A DNA stretch of 64,000 bases from JANXLS01 sp035308565 (GCA_035308565.1 DATGGK010000038.1:1-64000); one strand, 5' to 3'. Counted from the stretch's first letter, positions 41,096-50,978 are shown. Program-made: numbers and translations. Notes: generated from the sequence alone by a model not told the origin.

Positions 41096-43531
41096 ATGCA
41101 CCGATTGCTCATCACTATGATCCTCCTCACCGCCGCGGCCAACGCCGCCGATTCCGTCCGCGTCGTCGCCATCCCACCGACGGACAGTGCGTCGCCGCAT
41201 TACGTCGGCAATCGCGCGCCCCTTCAACCCAGCCCGCTGCTCAAGCTTCCCAACGGTGCGATCGAACCGCGCGGCTGGCTGCGCCATCAATTGGAACTCG
41301 AAGCCGCGGGCATGTGCGGGCACCTCGACGAAGTTTCTCCATTCCTCAAGTACGAAGGCAACGGCTGGGTCGATCCCAACGGCAAAACCGGCTGGGAAGA
41401 ACTCGGCTACTGGCTCAAAGGCTATGGCGACCTCGGCTACGTGCTGCGCGACCAACGCATCATCAAAAACACGCAGAAATGGATCGACGGAATCCTCGCC
41501 GCACAACAGGCCGACGGCTGGTTCGGCCCAAATCCGCTGCGCCTGGCGCTCAAAGGCAAACCCGACATGTGGCCGCATATGCCCGTGCTCAACGCGCTGC
41601 AATCCAATTACGAATTCACCAACGATCCGCGCATCCTCACCTTCATGAGCCGCTACTTCAAATGGCAAAACGCGCTCCCGCCCGAGTATTTCTCCGGCAG
41701 TTGGCAGCACACGCGCTTCGGCGACAACATCGAAAGCATCTTCTGGCTCTACAACCGCACCGGCGAAGCCTGGCTGCTTGAATTGCCGCCGAAAATGCAC
41801 GCGCACTCCGCCAAATGGTCCGAAGGCATCGCCGACTGGCACAACGTTAATTTCACGCAGGGCTTTCGCGAGCCCGCCGAGCTGTGGCAACTGGCCAAAG
41901 AGCCGAAACTGCTCGCCGCGAGCGAAAACGATTATGAAAAAATGATGGAGCTTTACGGCCAATTCCCCGGCGGCGGATTCTGCGGCGATGAAAATTGCCG
42001 CCGCGGCTACACCGACCCGCGCGGCGGCATCGAAACCTGCGGCATCGTCGAATTCATGCACAGCTTCGAAATGCTCGCGAAGATTTCCGGCAATCCGCTC
42101 TGGCTCGACCGCTGCGAAGGCATCGCCTTCAACCTGCTACCCGCGTCGATGACGCCGGACCTCAAAGCACTCCACTACATCAACAGCGCCAACGTCACGC
42201 AGCTCGACAAAAACAACAAACATCCGGGCATCGCCAACAGCGGCACGATGATTTCGTACAGCCCGTACGAAGTGTATCGCTGCTGCCAGCACAACCACGG
42301 CATGGGCTGGCCCTATTACGCCGAACACCTCGTCCTCGCCACGCCCGACAAAGGGCTGTGCGTGGTGCTGTATTCCGCGAGCCTCACCACCGCCAAAGTC
42401 GCCGACGGAACGAGCGTGAAGTTGGAACAGACGACGGACTATCCATTCTCCGAATACGTAGACCTGAAACTTTCCACCGAAAAGCCCGTTCAATTTCCGC
42501 TGTATCTGCGCGTGCCGCAATGGAGCAAAAGCGCTGAAATCAAAATCAATGGCCAACCGCAGACCGTGGACGCGCAGCCGCTGCATTACATTGCCATCGA
42601 CCGCACGTGGAATGATGGCGACAAAATCGCGCTCAAATTTCCGATGCAAATCGTCGTCAAAACGTGGGCGAAGAACAAAAACGCCGTCTCAGTGGACTAC
42701 GGCCCGCTGAGTTTTGCGCTGGCAATTCCATACAACTCCGTCCGCTACGGCGGCAAACCCGATTGGCCCGAATCGGAACTCTACCCCACCGCGCCGTGGA
42801 ATTATGGTCTCGTCATTGACGCCGCGAACCCAGCAGCTTCTTTCAAAGTTTCGCGCCGCGACGGAAAACTCGAAGACCAGCCCTTCACCGCTGAAACCGC
42901 TCCGATTCAATTGCACGCCACCGGCCGCAAAATCAAAGCATGGACCATGGACAACTTGAACATGGTCGGAAAACTTCAGCCGAGTCCCGTCAAATCCGAC
43001 GAACCCGACGAACCGCTGACGCTCGTCCCCATGGGCGCCGCGCGCCTGCGCATCGCCTGCTTCCCGACCATCGCCACCGGCGCCGATGGCCACGACTGGG
43101 GCGGCGTGCCGGCAATCCGCGCCATGGCCTCGCACTGCTTTGGCGGCGATTCCGTGGATGCGCTGCACAGCGACGCGGCCGAACCGAGAAGTTCGCACGA
43201 CGAAAGCATCGAACGATTCACGTGGTGGGACCACAAAGGCTCGACCGAATGGGTGCAGTACGACTTCCCCGCGGCGAAGGAAATCTCCAGCGTCGAAGTC
43301 TACTGGTTCGATGACACTGGCCACGGCGCCTGCCGCGTCCCCGAATCGTGGAAGGTTCTCTATAAAGACGGCGACGCGTGGAAAGAAGTCGATTCGCCGT
43401 CCGGCTACGGCGTGAAGCTCGATCAATACAACGCTGTTCATTTCAAGCCGCAGAGCACAATCGCGCTGCGCCTTGAAGTAAAATTAAAGCCAAACGTCTC
43501 CGGCGGAATATTGCGTTGGAAATTCAAATAA
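41096..43531 (+). CDS. Secreted GH127-family glycoside hydrolase (DUF1680, beta-L-arabinofuranosidase type)
   Basis: 811 residues with a short signal peptide (MHRLLITMILLTAAANA). Residues about 45-620 match GH127/DUF1680, which removes beta-L-arabinofuranose from plant glycans using a zinc-bound cysteine nucleophile. The metal site is intact: IETCGIVE supplies E313 and C315, and YRCCQHNHG supplies C396 and C397. The (alpha/alpha)6 barrel opens with LPNGAIEPRGWLRHQLELEAAG. The last about 140 residues (ALHSDAAEPRSSHDES, then WVQYDFPAAKEISSVEVYW) look like an F5/8-type carbohydrate-binding domain. It implies use of arabinose-containing plant polymers. It follows the aldo/keto reductase after a hairpin and is convergent with the DUF1552 gene. 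Confidence 0.9.
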   Translation: MHRLLITMILLTAAANAADSVRVVAIPPTDSASPHYVGNRAPLQPSPLLKLPNGAIEPRGWLRHQLELEAAGMCGHLDEVSPFLKYEGNGWVDPNGKTGWEELGYWLKGYGDLGYVLRDQRIIKNTQKWIDGILAAQQADGWFGPNPLRLALKGKPDMWPHMPVLNALQSNYEFTNDPRILTFMSRYFKWQNALPPEYFSGSWQHTRFGDNIESIFWLYNRTGEAWLLELPPKMHAHSAKWSEGIADWHNVNFTQGFREPAELWQLAKEPKLLAASENDYEKMMELYGQFPGGGFCGDENCRRGYTDPRGGIETCGIVEFMHSFEMLAKISGNPLWLDRCEGIAFNLLPASMTPDLKALHYINSANVTQLDKNNKHPGIANSGTMISYSPYEVYRCCQHNHGMGWPYYAEHLVLATPDKGLCVVLYSASLTTAKVADGTSVKLEQTTDYPFSEYVDLKLSTEKPVQFPLYLRVPQWSKSAEIKINGQPQTVDAQPLHYIAIDRTWNDGDKIALKFPMQIVVKTWAKNKNAVSVDYGPLSFALAIPYNSVRYGGKPDWPESELYPTAPWNYGLVIDAANPAASFKVSRRDGKLEDQPFTAETAPIQLHATGRKIKAWTMDNLNMVGKLQPSPVKSDEPDEPLTLVPMGAARLRIACFPTIATGADGHDWGGVPAIRAMASHCFGGDSVDALHSDAAEPRSSHDESIERFTWWDHKGSTEWVQYDFPAAKEISSVEVYWFDDTGHGACRVPESWKVLYKDGDAWKEVDSPSGYGVKLDQYNAVHFKPQSTIALRLEVKLKPNVSGGILRWKFK

Positions 43532-43539
43532 CCCCTTCT

Positions 43540-43585
43540 CCTCTCCGCGCCTTCCTCTGCGCCTCCGCGCCTCCGCGTGAGACAA
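43540..43585. repeat. CTCCGCGC-type short tandem repeat
   Basis: CTCCGCGCCTTCCTCTGCGCCTCCGCGCCTCCGCGTGA is an 8-12 base quasi-tandem sequence in the 64-base gap between the convergent GH127 and DUF1552 genes. Confidence 0.55.
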
Positions 43586-43595
43586 ATGGGTAGCC

Positions 43596-44918
43596 TCACA
43601 CTTCTTCCAGCCCCTTCGTCGCATCCCCGAACTTCGGCAGCTTCACATTCATCTTCCCCATCATCGACAAATACAACCGGCACATCTGCCGCTCCGGCTT
43701 GCCGGTGTAATCCAGAACTCGCCCGCCTTTTATAGCCCCACCGCCGCCGCCCAACATAATGACCGGCAATTGTGACGCGTCGTGATTGCCGTTCAACATG
43801 CTCGAACAATACAGCAGCATCGTGTTGTCCAGCAGCGTGCGCGAGCCTTCCTGAATCGCGTTCATCTTGCGCGCGATGTACGCGACCTGCTCGACGAAGA
43901 ATTGATTGACCTTCAACCAGTCTGGCGTGTCCGTGTGCGAAAGCAGATGGTGAATCATGTAATCCACGCCCAGATTCGGGAAGCGAAGCGACGAATGATC
44001 GTTGTTGAGTTTCAGCGTCGTGATGCGCGTCGTGTCCGTCTGGAATCCAAGCACCAGAATATCCGCCATCAAGCGCATGTGCTCGGCGATATCCTGCGGA
44101 ATGCCGTCCGCCGGTCGCGGCATGTTGGGCTTCTCCAGCGTCGGGCGCCAGCCTTGCAACTCACCTTTCTTCCCCGCATTTTCAATGCGCACTTCCACAT
44201 CGCGCACAGATTCGAGGTATTCGTCCAGCTTGCGCTGGTCGCCGGCGCTGATTTGACGGCGCAAATCGGTCGCGTCCGCCATCACGGCGTCGAGCACGCT
44301 CTTGTCGCCCTTGCTCAGTTCGTCTTTGAACAAGCGGTCGAACGCCAGCGCCGGATAAATCTCCAGCGGCGTCGGCGCCGTCGGCGAACTCCACGAAATG
44401 TGAGAGCTATACAGCATCGAGTAATTCTTGTGCACCGACGGATTCGATTTCTCGCAGCCCAGCACCAGGCTCTGCACTTTTGTCGAGCGCCCGTAACTCT
44501 GAGCCAGCAACTGGTCGATGCTCGTCCCCGAACGAATTTCGCCGCCAGACGCCAGCGGTGCGCCCGAAAGCAAATTCCCCGTCTGCGAACTGTGGATGTT
44601 TCCTTTCAGTGCCTCCGCGTTGAACAGCCCGCGGATCACCAGCATCTTCTCGCGAAAATCGCCGAGCGGCGCGAGGACTTTGCCCAGCTCCATCTCATTG
44701 CCTGCGCCTTTCGCCCACCATTCCTTGCTATGAAAACCGTTGCCCGAAAACAACACCGCCAGCCGCACCGGCGCGGCGCTGCCGTCTTTTCTATCCGCGG
44801 GTTCGTCGCCCCACACGCGAACCGATTCCAGCCACGGCAGCGCCATGCTGACGCCCAAGCCGCGCAAGAATGTGCGGCGGGCAAATCGATGCGCGGGAAT
44901 TTCCGCGAAGTTCATCAT
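43596..44918 (-). CDS. DUF1552-family protein with Tat-type signal
   Basis: 440 residues. Starts MMNFAEIPAHRFARRTFLRGLGVSMALPWLE, a twin-arginine motif (R14-R15-T-F-L-R) before a hydrophobic stretch, so export is through the Tat system. The body matches DUF1552 proteins of Planctomycetota and Verrucomicrobiota (AVLFSGNGFHSKEWW, LLSGAPLASGGEIRSGTSIDQL, LKLNNDHSSLRFPNLGVDYMIHH). Members have a metal-hydrolase-like or alkaline-phosphatase-like look but no proven activity. The start codon lies five bases after the stop of the DUF1592 gene on the same strand. This gene pair is a standard PVC arrangement, so the two proteins probably act together outside the cell. Confidence 0.9.
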   Translation of the reverse strand: MMNFAEIPAHRFARRTFLRGLGVSMALPWLESVRVWGDEPADRKDGSAAPVRLAVLFSGNGFHSKEWWAKGAGNEMELGKVLAPLGDFREKMLVIRGLFNAEALKGNIHSSQTGNLLSGAPLASGGEIRSGTSIDQLLAQSYGRSTKVQSLVLGCEKSNPSVHKNYSMLYSSHISWSSPTAPTPLEIYPALAFDRLFKDELSKGDKSVLDAVMADATDLRRQISAGDQRKLDEYLESVRDVEVRIENAGKKGELQGWRPTLEKPNMPRPADGIPQDIAEHMRLMADILVLGFQTDTTRITTLKLNNDHSSLRFPNLGVDYMIHHLLSHTDTPDWLKVNQFFVEQVAYIARKMNAIQEGSRTLLDNTMLLYCSSMLNGNHDASQLPVIMLGGGGGAIKGGRVLDYTGKPERQMCRLYLSMMGKMNVKLPKFGDATKGLEEV

Positions 44919-44923
44919 GTCAT

Positions 44924-47900
44924 TTACTCCTCTGTTGCGTCGCGTCCGCGAATTTCGCGAAACTGCTTGCTCAACACAATCGTTTCGATCGCCGCGCCGA
45001 TGCGATACCCGTCCGCCGCCGTGCGCGCCTGCATCTCTTTCAACAGCGGCTCGTCCGACAACTGTACCCCTCGCCCGAGCGCATAGCCTAACAACTTCCG
45101 CGAAAATTGCTTCAAGAAAGCATCGTGCCGCATTTCGAACAAATAGCCGCGCAACCCGTTAAAACCGTCAATCTCCGTACCGTCAAGCACCTTCGAGTGC
45201 GTGTCAATCGGTCGGTTGCCCAAATCCTTTTCGCGGAAGCGCCCGATCGCGTCGAAATTCTCGAGCGCAAATCCAAACGGATCGATGCGCTTGTGGCACA
45301 CCGCGCAGCGCGCGTCGCTGCTGTGTTTCTCGGTGAGTTGACGCACGGTCAGCGTTTCGGCGGCTTCGTCTTCCGGCAGGCGTGGCACGTCTTTTGGCGG
45401 GCGCGGCAGTTTCTCACCGAGCAGCACTTCCGAAACCCAATTCCCGCGCAAAATAGGACTCGTCCGCGACGCGCCGGATTGCTTCGCGAGCGTCGCCGCC
45501 TGCGCGAGAATTCCGCCGCGCGAATATTTCTTCACGCCGTCCACGCGCCGCCATTCCCCGCCGCTCACGCCAGGAATTCCGTAATGCTTCGCCAGCGCTT
45601 CGTTCAAAAATGTGTAATCGCAATCGAGAACGTTCAGCACCGATTGGTCACGCTGAACCAAGTCCGCAAAAAATCGAATCGGCTCCTCATACATATCCCC
45701 GCGCAAGCCCACAAATGTCGGAAAATGCCGCTCGCTCTTTTCGTTGAGCTCGTCGAAATCCTTGATGTGCATCCACGCGCAGCCAAATTCCTCGCCAAAC
45801 CGCCGCACGCGCGCGTCCTGCATCATGCGCCTGGTTTGCGCAACGAGCACATTCGAATCAAGCAGTTTCCTCGACGCCGCCAGCGCGCGCAATTCTGCGT
45901 CTGGCTGCGATGACCACAGAAAATAACTGAGCCGGTTCGCCAGTTCGAACGCATTCACCGGCGCCTGTTTCGCGCCCGGCGCGGCGACTTCAGCGTGATA
46001 CAAAAACGCCGGCGCAACCAACACGCGCGCGATCAGCAGCCGAATCGCTGCGTCATGCGCCAGTTCCTGATCGCGCAGTTTTTTGTATAGCCCGCGCAAT
46101 TCGTTTTTCTCCACATCCGTCATTGGACGCCGATACGCGCGCTCAGCAACTTCCAGCACGCTGTCCAAATGCTTCGGCTGCGTGTCGATCAGCAATTGCC
46201 TGAACGCCGCCGCGCGCTGCTTGATCGGCTCGCGCAGCGGCTCCCACACTTTCGGGTCCGCGTCCTGCGTCGAGAATTGATAAATCTGCTCGAACGCATC
46301 GACCGATGTGAGCGCATCCTGAGTGACGTAATGCAACTCGTCCCACAGTCGGTCCAGCTTCGCCTTCTGCGCGTCGTCGAGCATCAAGCGCGCGAGGTGA
46401 TGATCTTCGCGATAAAAAAGCGTGAGCGTCACGACTTCATCGACCGGCACGATTTTCGTGTAACACAACGCCGCCGGAAAAAGCTGTCGATACTCGTCGT
46501 ATGCCGCTTCGAACTTCTTGCGCGCCGCGCTCCCGTCGTTCACGATCACGGGCATCGCAATCGAAATCTGCCGGCTGTCGGATGTCCACGCCATCTTGGC
46601 GTCCGTCACCGTCACTTTGCTCGGAACCATCCCCGCTTTCGTCTCCGGCTTGCTCGACGACACCTGCAACTGCACGCTGCCCTCGGCCCCGCTCTCCTTA
46701 TCGAGCGTTCCCGTCGTCACAAATTCGCAGCCCGCGACAAGCTCTGCCGGAAGATGAATCTCGATCACCGCCGGCGCTTGCACGCACAGATTCGCCTCGC
46801 CAATCGCGCGCCCATTCGGATCTTTTCCGAATTGCGCGGGATCAAGCCCCCACGTTTGAGCGCCGTTCGCGGCGACCGGCGGATTCTGCGCGTTGGCATC
46901 TTTCTTAAGCCCGGCGAAGAGCGGCCCGCTTAGCGACGTCAATTGGCGGTACAATTTCGCATTCGCCGAATCTTTGTCCGCGGGCGGCACGCCAAGCAGC
47001 AGTTTCTGTACTTCGTCCGCGAGCGTGGCTTTCGTCTTCTCATCCGCCGCATTCTGCCATTTGCCCAGCAGCGATTCCGCCAGAATCGTCGTGCTCATTT
47101 CGCCGCCCTTGTCCGGCTCCGTGTAAAAATGCCACACCTCTTTATTGCCGAAGCGATCCGCGTGCGGATTTCCGGCGAGAATATCCGGCGACACATCCGC
47201 CGCCAGATTCCACACTCGCCCGCCTTCGCCGGAACTCGTGATGACAAGATTCACCGCGGTCAGTCCGCAGGCGTGATCGCTGTTGCGCGGACCGACTCGC
47301 ACCGAAATCAAATCACCCGGTTGCACCGAAATTTCGAACGGGCCGGGCTTGAATTCACGCGCGTCCTGCGCGTGACCGTTCGCGAGACTTTGGCGCGTTG
47401 CGCCGCGCCTCATTTCGAGCGACCACAGCGTCCCCGGCCCGCATGCGGAATGCGCGTGCTGTACGACGGCCTCCACTTTAACCGTCGCCGCAATCGGGCT
47501 GCGCCAGCCCACGCACGCCTGCAACTTTGGCGAGGGATGCAGCACAATTCCATGCGGCTTCGCATCGCCGGGAATGCGCACGAGCGTGTCGGATGAATTC
47601 GCGAGGATGTTCGGCGTGTCCTTCGGCCCCCAGCCCTTGATAAAATCGTATTTCGGCGTGCCGTCGATCTTTTCCGCAAAATAATTCTGAATCTTCACCG
47701 CATTCACATCGCCAACGCCCAGATAAGCGAGCCACGCCGCAAGCGCGTCGGGATCGGCGTCGTATTTCCGCGCTAACTCCGCCACAGATTTTGAATCTTG
47801 AATTTTGAATTTTGAATCTTGAATCCCCTCTGCCGCCGCGCGCAAACATTTCGCCGCGCCGCCAAACACACGCTCCCGCCGCGCCGCATAATCCGCGCTG

Positions 47901-49126
47901 ATCGATCGCACATCTTTGAGCAGCATGTCGGGGCAACCCGGCGCAACCAGACGCGGACGTTCCCAAATCACAACATCGCCCGCGTTCCCGTCGCCGGCAT
48001 CGCCTGCGACGAGGTACAGCGTCACGTCCTTTCCATCCGCGGGCGGCTGAATTTTCACGCGCACATCCTGCTTCGACGCCATCGGCGTGACCGGCTCCAT
48101 CCACGCCTTCGGCCCGCCCGCCTTGCCGATGTGCCCGACGCTGGCGAATTTCCACAACGCGGATTGCCACTGCACAACTTCGGCAGTCAGCGCTGCCGCA
48201 TCGTTCGGTTTAGCAGCGCGCCAATTCGCGCGCAATCCATCAAGCAACAGTGACGGCTTGTCGGACGTAAGCGCATTCATCAAGATGTCGAGATACTTTG
48301 CGCTTAGGCCGTGCTTGTGCGCGATCGCGTCAACCTCGCTCCCTTGCGGTCGCGACTCGTCGCGCAGTTCGATCGTCGCCGCGAAATATTTTTCGAGCGG
48401 CAATCTCCCGCCCCCATTCGTCTCGAAGACGATGCCCTGCAAATTGACTTTGTTCCCGCCGCTCTGATCCGAATATTCGCGATACAGCGCGCGAATTTCA
48501 GCGAGAATTTCCTCTGTCCAATCGCGCCGCGTTGTCTTCGCCGAAAATCGAATTCCGTCCGGCAGCAGCAGTGCGTGCGTCGCGACTTCTTTTCCCGCGT
48601 CGAGGTATTTCGAAAGCAGCGTCGGCGACATCACCAGCGCTTGGCCCGTATTGGTGAATCCCTCGCCCGCCGCGCCGTCCGCCGGAAACTCTTTTCCGGG
48701 ATCAAGCGAGTCCACGCCAGTCAGATCGCGAATCGTGTACTTGTATTCCGCGTTCGAAAGCCGCCGCAAGACCACCGGCCCCGGATCGCCCGCGTGTTCC
48801 AGCGCGATCGCGTCCAGCGTCTCGCGCGCCCAGTTCATCAGCCGCGACTTTTTCTCGGCGCTCGGCTGCGGCTTCTCCTTCGGCGGCATCTCGCCGTCGT
48901 TCAATTGCTCCCACACGCGCTGCAAGACTTTGGGCTGGCGTTTTATGCCGGCCAGCGTTGTGAATCGCTCCAGATCCAAGTCGCCCTTCTGCGCCTCTGT
49001 CGAGTGGCAAGTCAGGCACGACTCTTTCAGAATCGGGCGGATGGATTTCTCAAAATCCTCCGCGCATGCCGCCGGCGCACAGATGAAGAGAGTCAACGAG
49101 AAGAGAATACAACGCGATGCATTCAT
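44924..49126 (-). CDS. DUF1592-type multidomain c-type cytochrome (DUF1587/1595/1592/1588/1585)
   Basis: About 1,400 residues from the ATG at 49126, followed by a signal peptide (MNASRCILFSLTLFICAPAACA). First a planctomycete-type cytochrome domain with CLTCHST (C37, C40, H41), then DUF1587 (RRLSNAEYKYTIRDLTG), a long beta-rich insert (about 220-900), DUF1595 (VAERAYRRPMTDVEK), DUF1592 (FELANRLSYFLWSSQPD), DUF1588 with a second CxxCH (CAVCHKRIDPFGFALENFDAIG) and DUF1585 at the end. This domain order is typical of PVC bacteria. A five-base gap leads to the DUF1552 gene. Heptads inserted in frame at 47791-47825 add IQDSKFKIQDSK. The longer ORF to 49345 is a frame extension without a start signal. 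Periplasmic electron carrier of unknown substrate. Confidence 0.9.
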   Translation of the reverse strand: MNASRCILFSLTLFICAPAACAEDFEKSIRPILKESCLTCHSTEAQKGDLDLERFTTLAGIKRQPKVLQRVWEQLNDGEMPPKEKPQPSAEKKSRLMNWARETLDAIALEHAGDPGPVVLRRLSNAEYKYTIRDLTGVDSLDPGKEFPADGAAGEGFTNTGQALVMSPTLLSKYLDAGKEVATHALLLPDGIRFSAKTTRRDWTEEILAEIRALYREYSDQSGGNKVNLQGIVFETNGGGRLPLEKYFAATIELRDESRPQGSEVDAIAHKHGLSAKYLDILMNALTSDKPSLLLDGLRANWRAAKPNDAAALTAEVVQWQSALWKFASVGHIGKAGGPKAWMEPVTPMASKQDVRVKIQPPADGKDVTLYLVAGDAGDGNAGDVVIWERPRLVAPGCPDMLLKDVRSISADYAARRERVFGGAAKCLRAAAEGIQDSKFKIQDSKSVAELARKYDADPDALAAWLAYLGVGDVNAVKIQNYFAEKIDGTPKYDFIKGWGPKDTPNILANSSDTLVRIPGDAKPHGIVLHPSPKLQACVGWRSPIAATVKVEAVVQHAHSACGPGTLWSLEMRRGATRQSLANGHAQDAREFKPGPFEISVQPGDLISVRVGPRNSDHACGLTAVNLVITSSGEGGRVWNLAADVSPDILAGNPHADRFGNKEVWHFYTEPDKGGEMSTTILAESLLGKWQNAADEKTKATLADEVQKLLLGVPPADKDSANAKLYRQLTSLSGPLFAGLKKDANAQNPPVAANGAQTWGLDPAQFGKDPNGRAIGEANLCVQAPAVIEIHLPAELVAGCEFVTTGTLDKESGAEGSVQLQVSSSKPETKAGMVPSKVTVTDAKMAWTSDSRQISIAMPVIVNDGSAARKKFEAAYDEYRQLFPAALCYTKIVPVDEVVTLTLFYREDHHLARLMLDDAQKAKLDRLWDELHYVTQDALTSVDAFEQIYQFSTQDADPKVWEPLREPIKQRAAAFRQLLIDTQPKHLDSVLEVAERAYRRPMTDVEKNELRGLYKKLRDQELAHDAAIRLLIARVLVAPAFLYHAEVAAPGAKQAPVNAFELANRLSYFLWSSQPDAELRALAASRKLLDSNVLVAQTRRMMQDARVRRFGEEFGCAWMHIKDFDELNEKSERHFPTFVGLRGDMYEEPIRFFADLVQRDQSVLNVLDCDYTFLNEALAKHYGIPGVSGGEWRRVDGVKKYSRGGILAQAATLAKQSGASRTSPILRGNWVSEVLLGEKLPRPPKDVPRLPEDEAAETLTVRQLTEKHSSDARCAVCHKRIDPFGFALENFDAIGRFREKDLGNRPIDTHSKVLDGTEIDGFNGLRGYLFEMRHDAFLKQFSRKLLGYALGRGVQLSDEPLLKEMQARTAADGYRIGAAIETIVLSKQFREIRGRDATEE
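47791..47825. repeat. Heptanucleotide repeat inside a coding region
   Basis: TTGAATC, TTGAATT, TTGAATT, TTGAATC, TTGAATC (five perfect units, 35 bases) in frame in the DUF1592 gene, encoding GIQDSKFKIQDSKS. It is the same heptads as at 29558 and 16137. Confidence 0.88.
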
Positions 49127-49161
49127 GAGGAAAACCGGAGCGATCTGGCGGGAGTTTCGTG

Positions 49162-49689
49162 CTAACGCCGCCATTGTTTTATGCGAGTATACACCGCGCG
49201 CGCAAAAACAACGAGCAGCGCCGCCAGCGATCCGGCGGCGATCCACATCACCGGTTGTTGCGTTTGCCACCCGCGGACAAAGACTGCAATCCCATCCTGG
49301 CAAACGGCAGCAACGTTTCCGCCGTCTTTCGAAAATTGCAGCCACACGATTTTGTGCTCGTTCTTCAAATGCGCCTTCAACACGCTGAACTCGCCTTTCG
49401 CATCCTTCGAAAACACGTCAATGCCCGCCCCATCCGTCGCCACGCGCGCGCACTCGCTGCCATTTGCCGAGTAAGCTCGCGCATTAATCAGGTCCTCGAC
49501 GGACGGCAATTGGTAGCGCGGCTCGCGCGACCCGCCCGACAAAGTCCGGTTCAGCACGCAGTCAAAATCGATGTCCGGTACGAAACGTTCGAAGTGCCAT
49601 TCGTTGCGCATGACGCTCAAGCCGAGCATCGCGCCGGAAAAAATGCAGCCGAGCAGCAAAGTCGAGAGGTGAAAGGATGGAAGTTTCAT
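49162..49689 (-). CDS. Small membrane protein of unknown function
   Basis: 175 residues with a hydrophobic helix near each end: STLLLGCIFSGAMLGLSV (N-terminal) and PVMWIAAGSLAALLVVFARAVY (C-terminal). The middle (about residues 35-140) is soluble and beta-like, with IDVFSKDAKGEFSVLKAH and IVWLQFSKDGGNVAAVCQDGIAVF, resembling one WD40-type strand pair. The opening KLPSFHLSTLLLG recalls a family of small PVC membrane proteins, but the match is weak. It lies 35 bases upstream of the DUF1592 start on the same strand, so it may head that operon. No function inferred. Confidence 0.65.
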   Translation of the reverse strand: MKLPSFHLSTLLLGCIFSGAMLGLSVMRNEWHFERFVPDIDFDCVLNRTLSGGSREPRYQLPSVEDLINARAYSANGSECARVATDGAGIDVFSKDAKGEFSVLKAHLKNEHKIVWLQFSKDGGNVAAVCQDGIAVFVRGWQTQQPVMWIAAGSLAALLVVFARAVYTRIKQWRR

Positions 49690-49787
49690 CGCGGCCCGCG
49701 CTGAAATCCGAACGAATAGTTGCTCATTTCACTCAGTTGCGGCGTTTATAACTTTATCAGGTTTTCTTTTACTGCGGAATAATATCC

Positions 49788-50933
49788 ATGCCTGCGCCAA
49801 CGCGACTCACACTGCTCTGCGTGCTCTTAACTGCGGCGTTCGTTTCACTTCGCGCCGAGGACAAAAAAGACGACCCCGCTTCGGCGCGCGCCAAGCTCCA
49901 GGAGTACGTCCGCTTGAGTGCTGAACTCAAGGCTCTCTTTGATCAAAAAAAGTACGCCGAGGCGGCCGGCATTTGCCGCAAGCTCAGCGAACTCGCTCCG
50001 CGCGATGGCGTACCGCACTACAATCTCGCGTGCGCGCTGGCGCATCAATCGAAGAAAGACGACGCGCTCGCCGAACTGGCCAAGTCGGCGGAACTCGGCT
50101 TCAGCGACGCGGCGCTGGCCGAGAAGGACGAAGATCTCGCATCGCTTCGCAGCGAAACGCGTTTCAAAGAAATTCTGGCGAAGATCAAAACCAACGACGA
50201 AGCGCGCGTCGAGAACGGCAAAGATATTCCCGGCGTGAAGACCGTCGAAGGCGCGCCCGCTATCGGATTGCGATATCGCCTGCGCATGTCGCCGTCGGCG
50301 TCGAAGGAAAAACCGCAGCGCCTGATCGTCTGGATGCATCCGTCGGGCGGTTCGATGAATGCAACGATTGAGGCGCTTTCCCCGCGCTTTATCAAGGATG
50401 GCTTCGCGTTGATGGTTTTTACGAAGAAAACTTTTGCCGGCTGGAGCGGTGACGATGCCGCGAAAATCGCGGCAGCGCTCGATGACGTTGTGAAAACGGC
50501 AGGCATTTCCGACGACCGCCCCATATTAATGGGCTTCAGCGCCGGCGGACAAATGGCGCTTGAATTGTGGACGAGTGTCGGCGCTGGTCTCGGCGGACTT
50601 GTGCTCGACGCCGCTTACCCCGTGCGCATGGGCGCCGGAGGCAAGTTCGCAAAGATGGATCCGCCAAAAGATGACGCCGCGCTCAAAACGCCCATGTTCG
50701 TGCTCGTGGGCACGGCGGACGGCGGCTCGCAGGTCTGGAAGCAATCCGAGGATGCGTACAAAAAAAGCGGCATTCCGCTGACGATCGCGTACCTCGAAGG
50801 CCGCAAGCACGAATGGCTTTTCGGTAAAAGCGAACTCGACGCGCTCGACAAATGGCTGGCCGATCTCGCCGCGAAGCCTTCGGCCGATGGAAAATCGAGC
50901 CGCTGGCGGCCCGTCTCGGGCGACAAGTTCTGA
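49788..50933 (+). CDS. Secreted TPR plus alpha/beta-hydrolase protein
   Basis: 381 residues with a signal peptide (MPAPTRLTLLCVLLTAAFVSLRA). Residues about 40-130 hold TPR-like helices (KKYAEAAGICRKLSELAPRDG, YNLACALAHQSKKDDALAEL). Residues about 145-370 are an alpha/beta hydrolase similar to dienelactone hydrolases and feruloyl esterases: LIVWMHPSGGS oxyanion region, GFSAGGQ with the nucleophile S251, VGTADGG with the probable acid, and GRKHEW with the likely His. An exported carboxyl esterase is the best reading, possibly acting on plant esters. It is the first gene of a probable operon with the two genes downstream (gaps of 51 and 9 bases). Confidence 0.82.
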   Translation: MPAPTRLTLLCVLLTAAFVSLRAEDKKDDPASARAKLQEYVRLSAELKALFDQKKYAEAAGICRKLSELAPRDGVPHYNLACALAHQSKKDDALAELAKSAELGFSDAALAEKDEDLASLRSETRFKEILAKIKTNDEARVENGKDIPGVKTVEGAPAIGLRYRLRMSPSASKEKPQRLIVWMHPSGGSMNATIEALSPRFIKDGFALMVFTKKTFAGWSGDDAAKIAAALDDVVKTAGISDDRPILMGFSAGGQMALELWTSVGAGLGGLVLDAAYPVRMGAGGKFAKMDPPKDDAALKTPMFVLVGTADGGSQVWKQSEDAYKKSGIPLTIAYLEGRKHEWLFGKSELDALDKWLADLAAKPSADGKSSRWRPVSGDKF

Positions 50934-50970
50934 TTTTTTAACACGCTCTGGTTTATCCTAATCTGCACGA

Positions 50971-50978
50971 GGAGAGGA
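50971..50978 (+). promoter_or_regulatory. Ribosome binding site for the gene at 50985
   Basis: GGAGAGGA, six bases before the ATG at 50985. A strong site that fixes the start of the unknown secreted protein. Confidence 0.6.
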
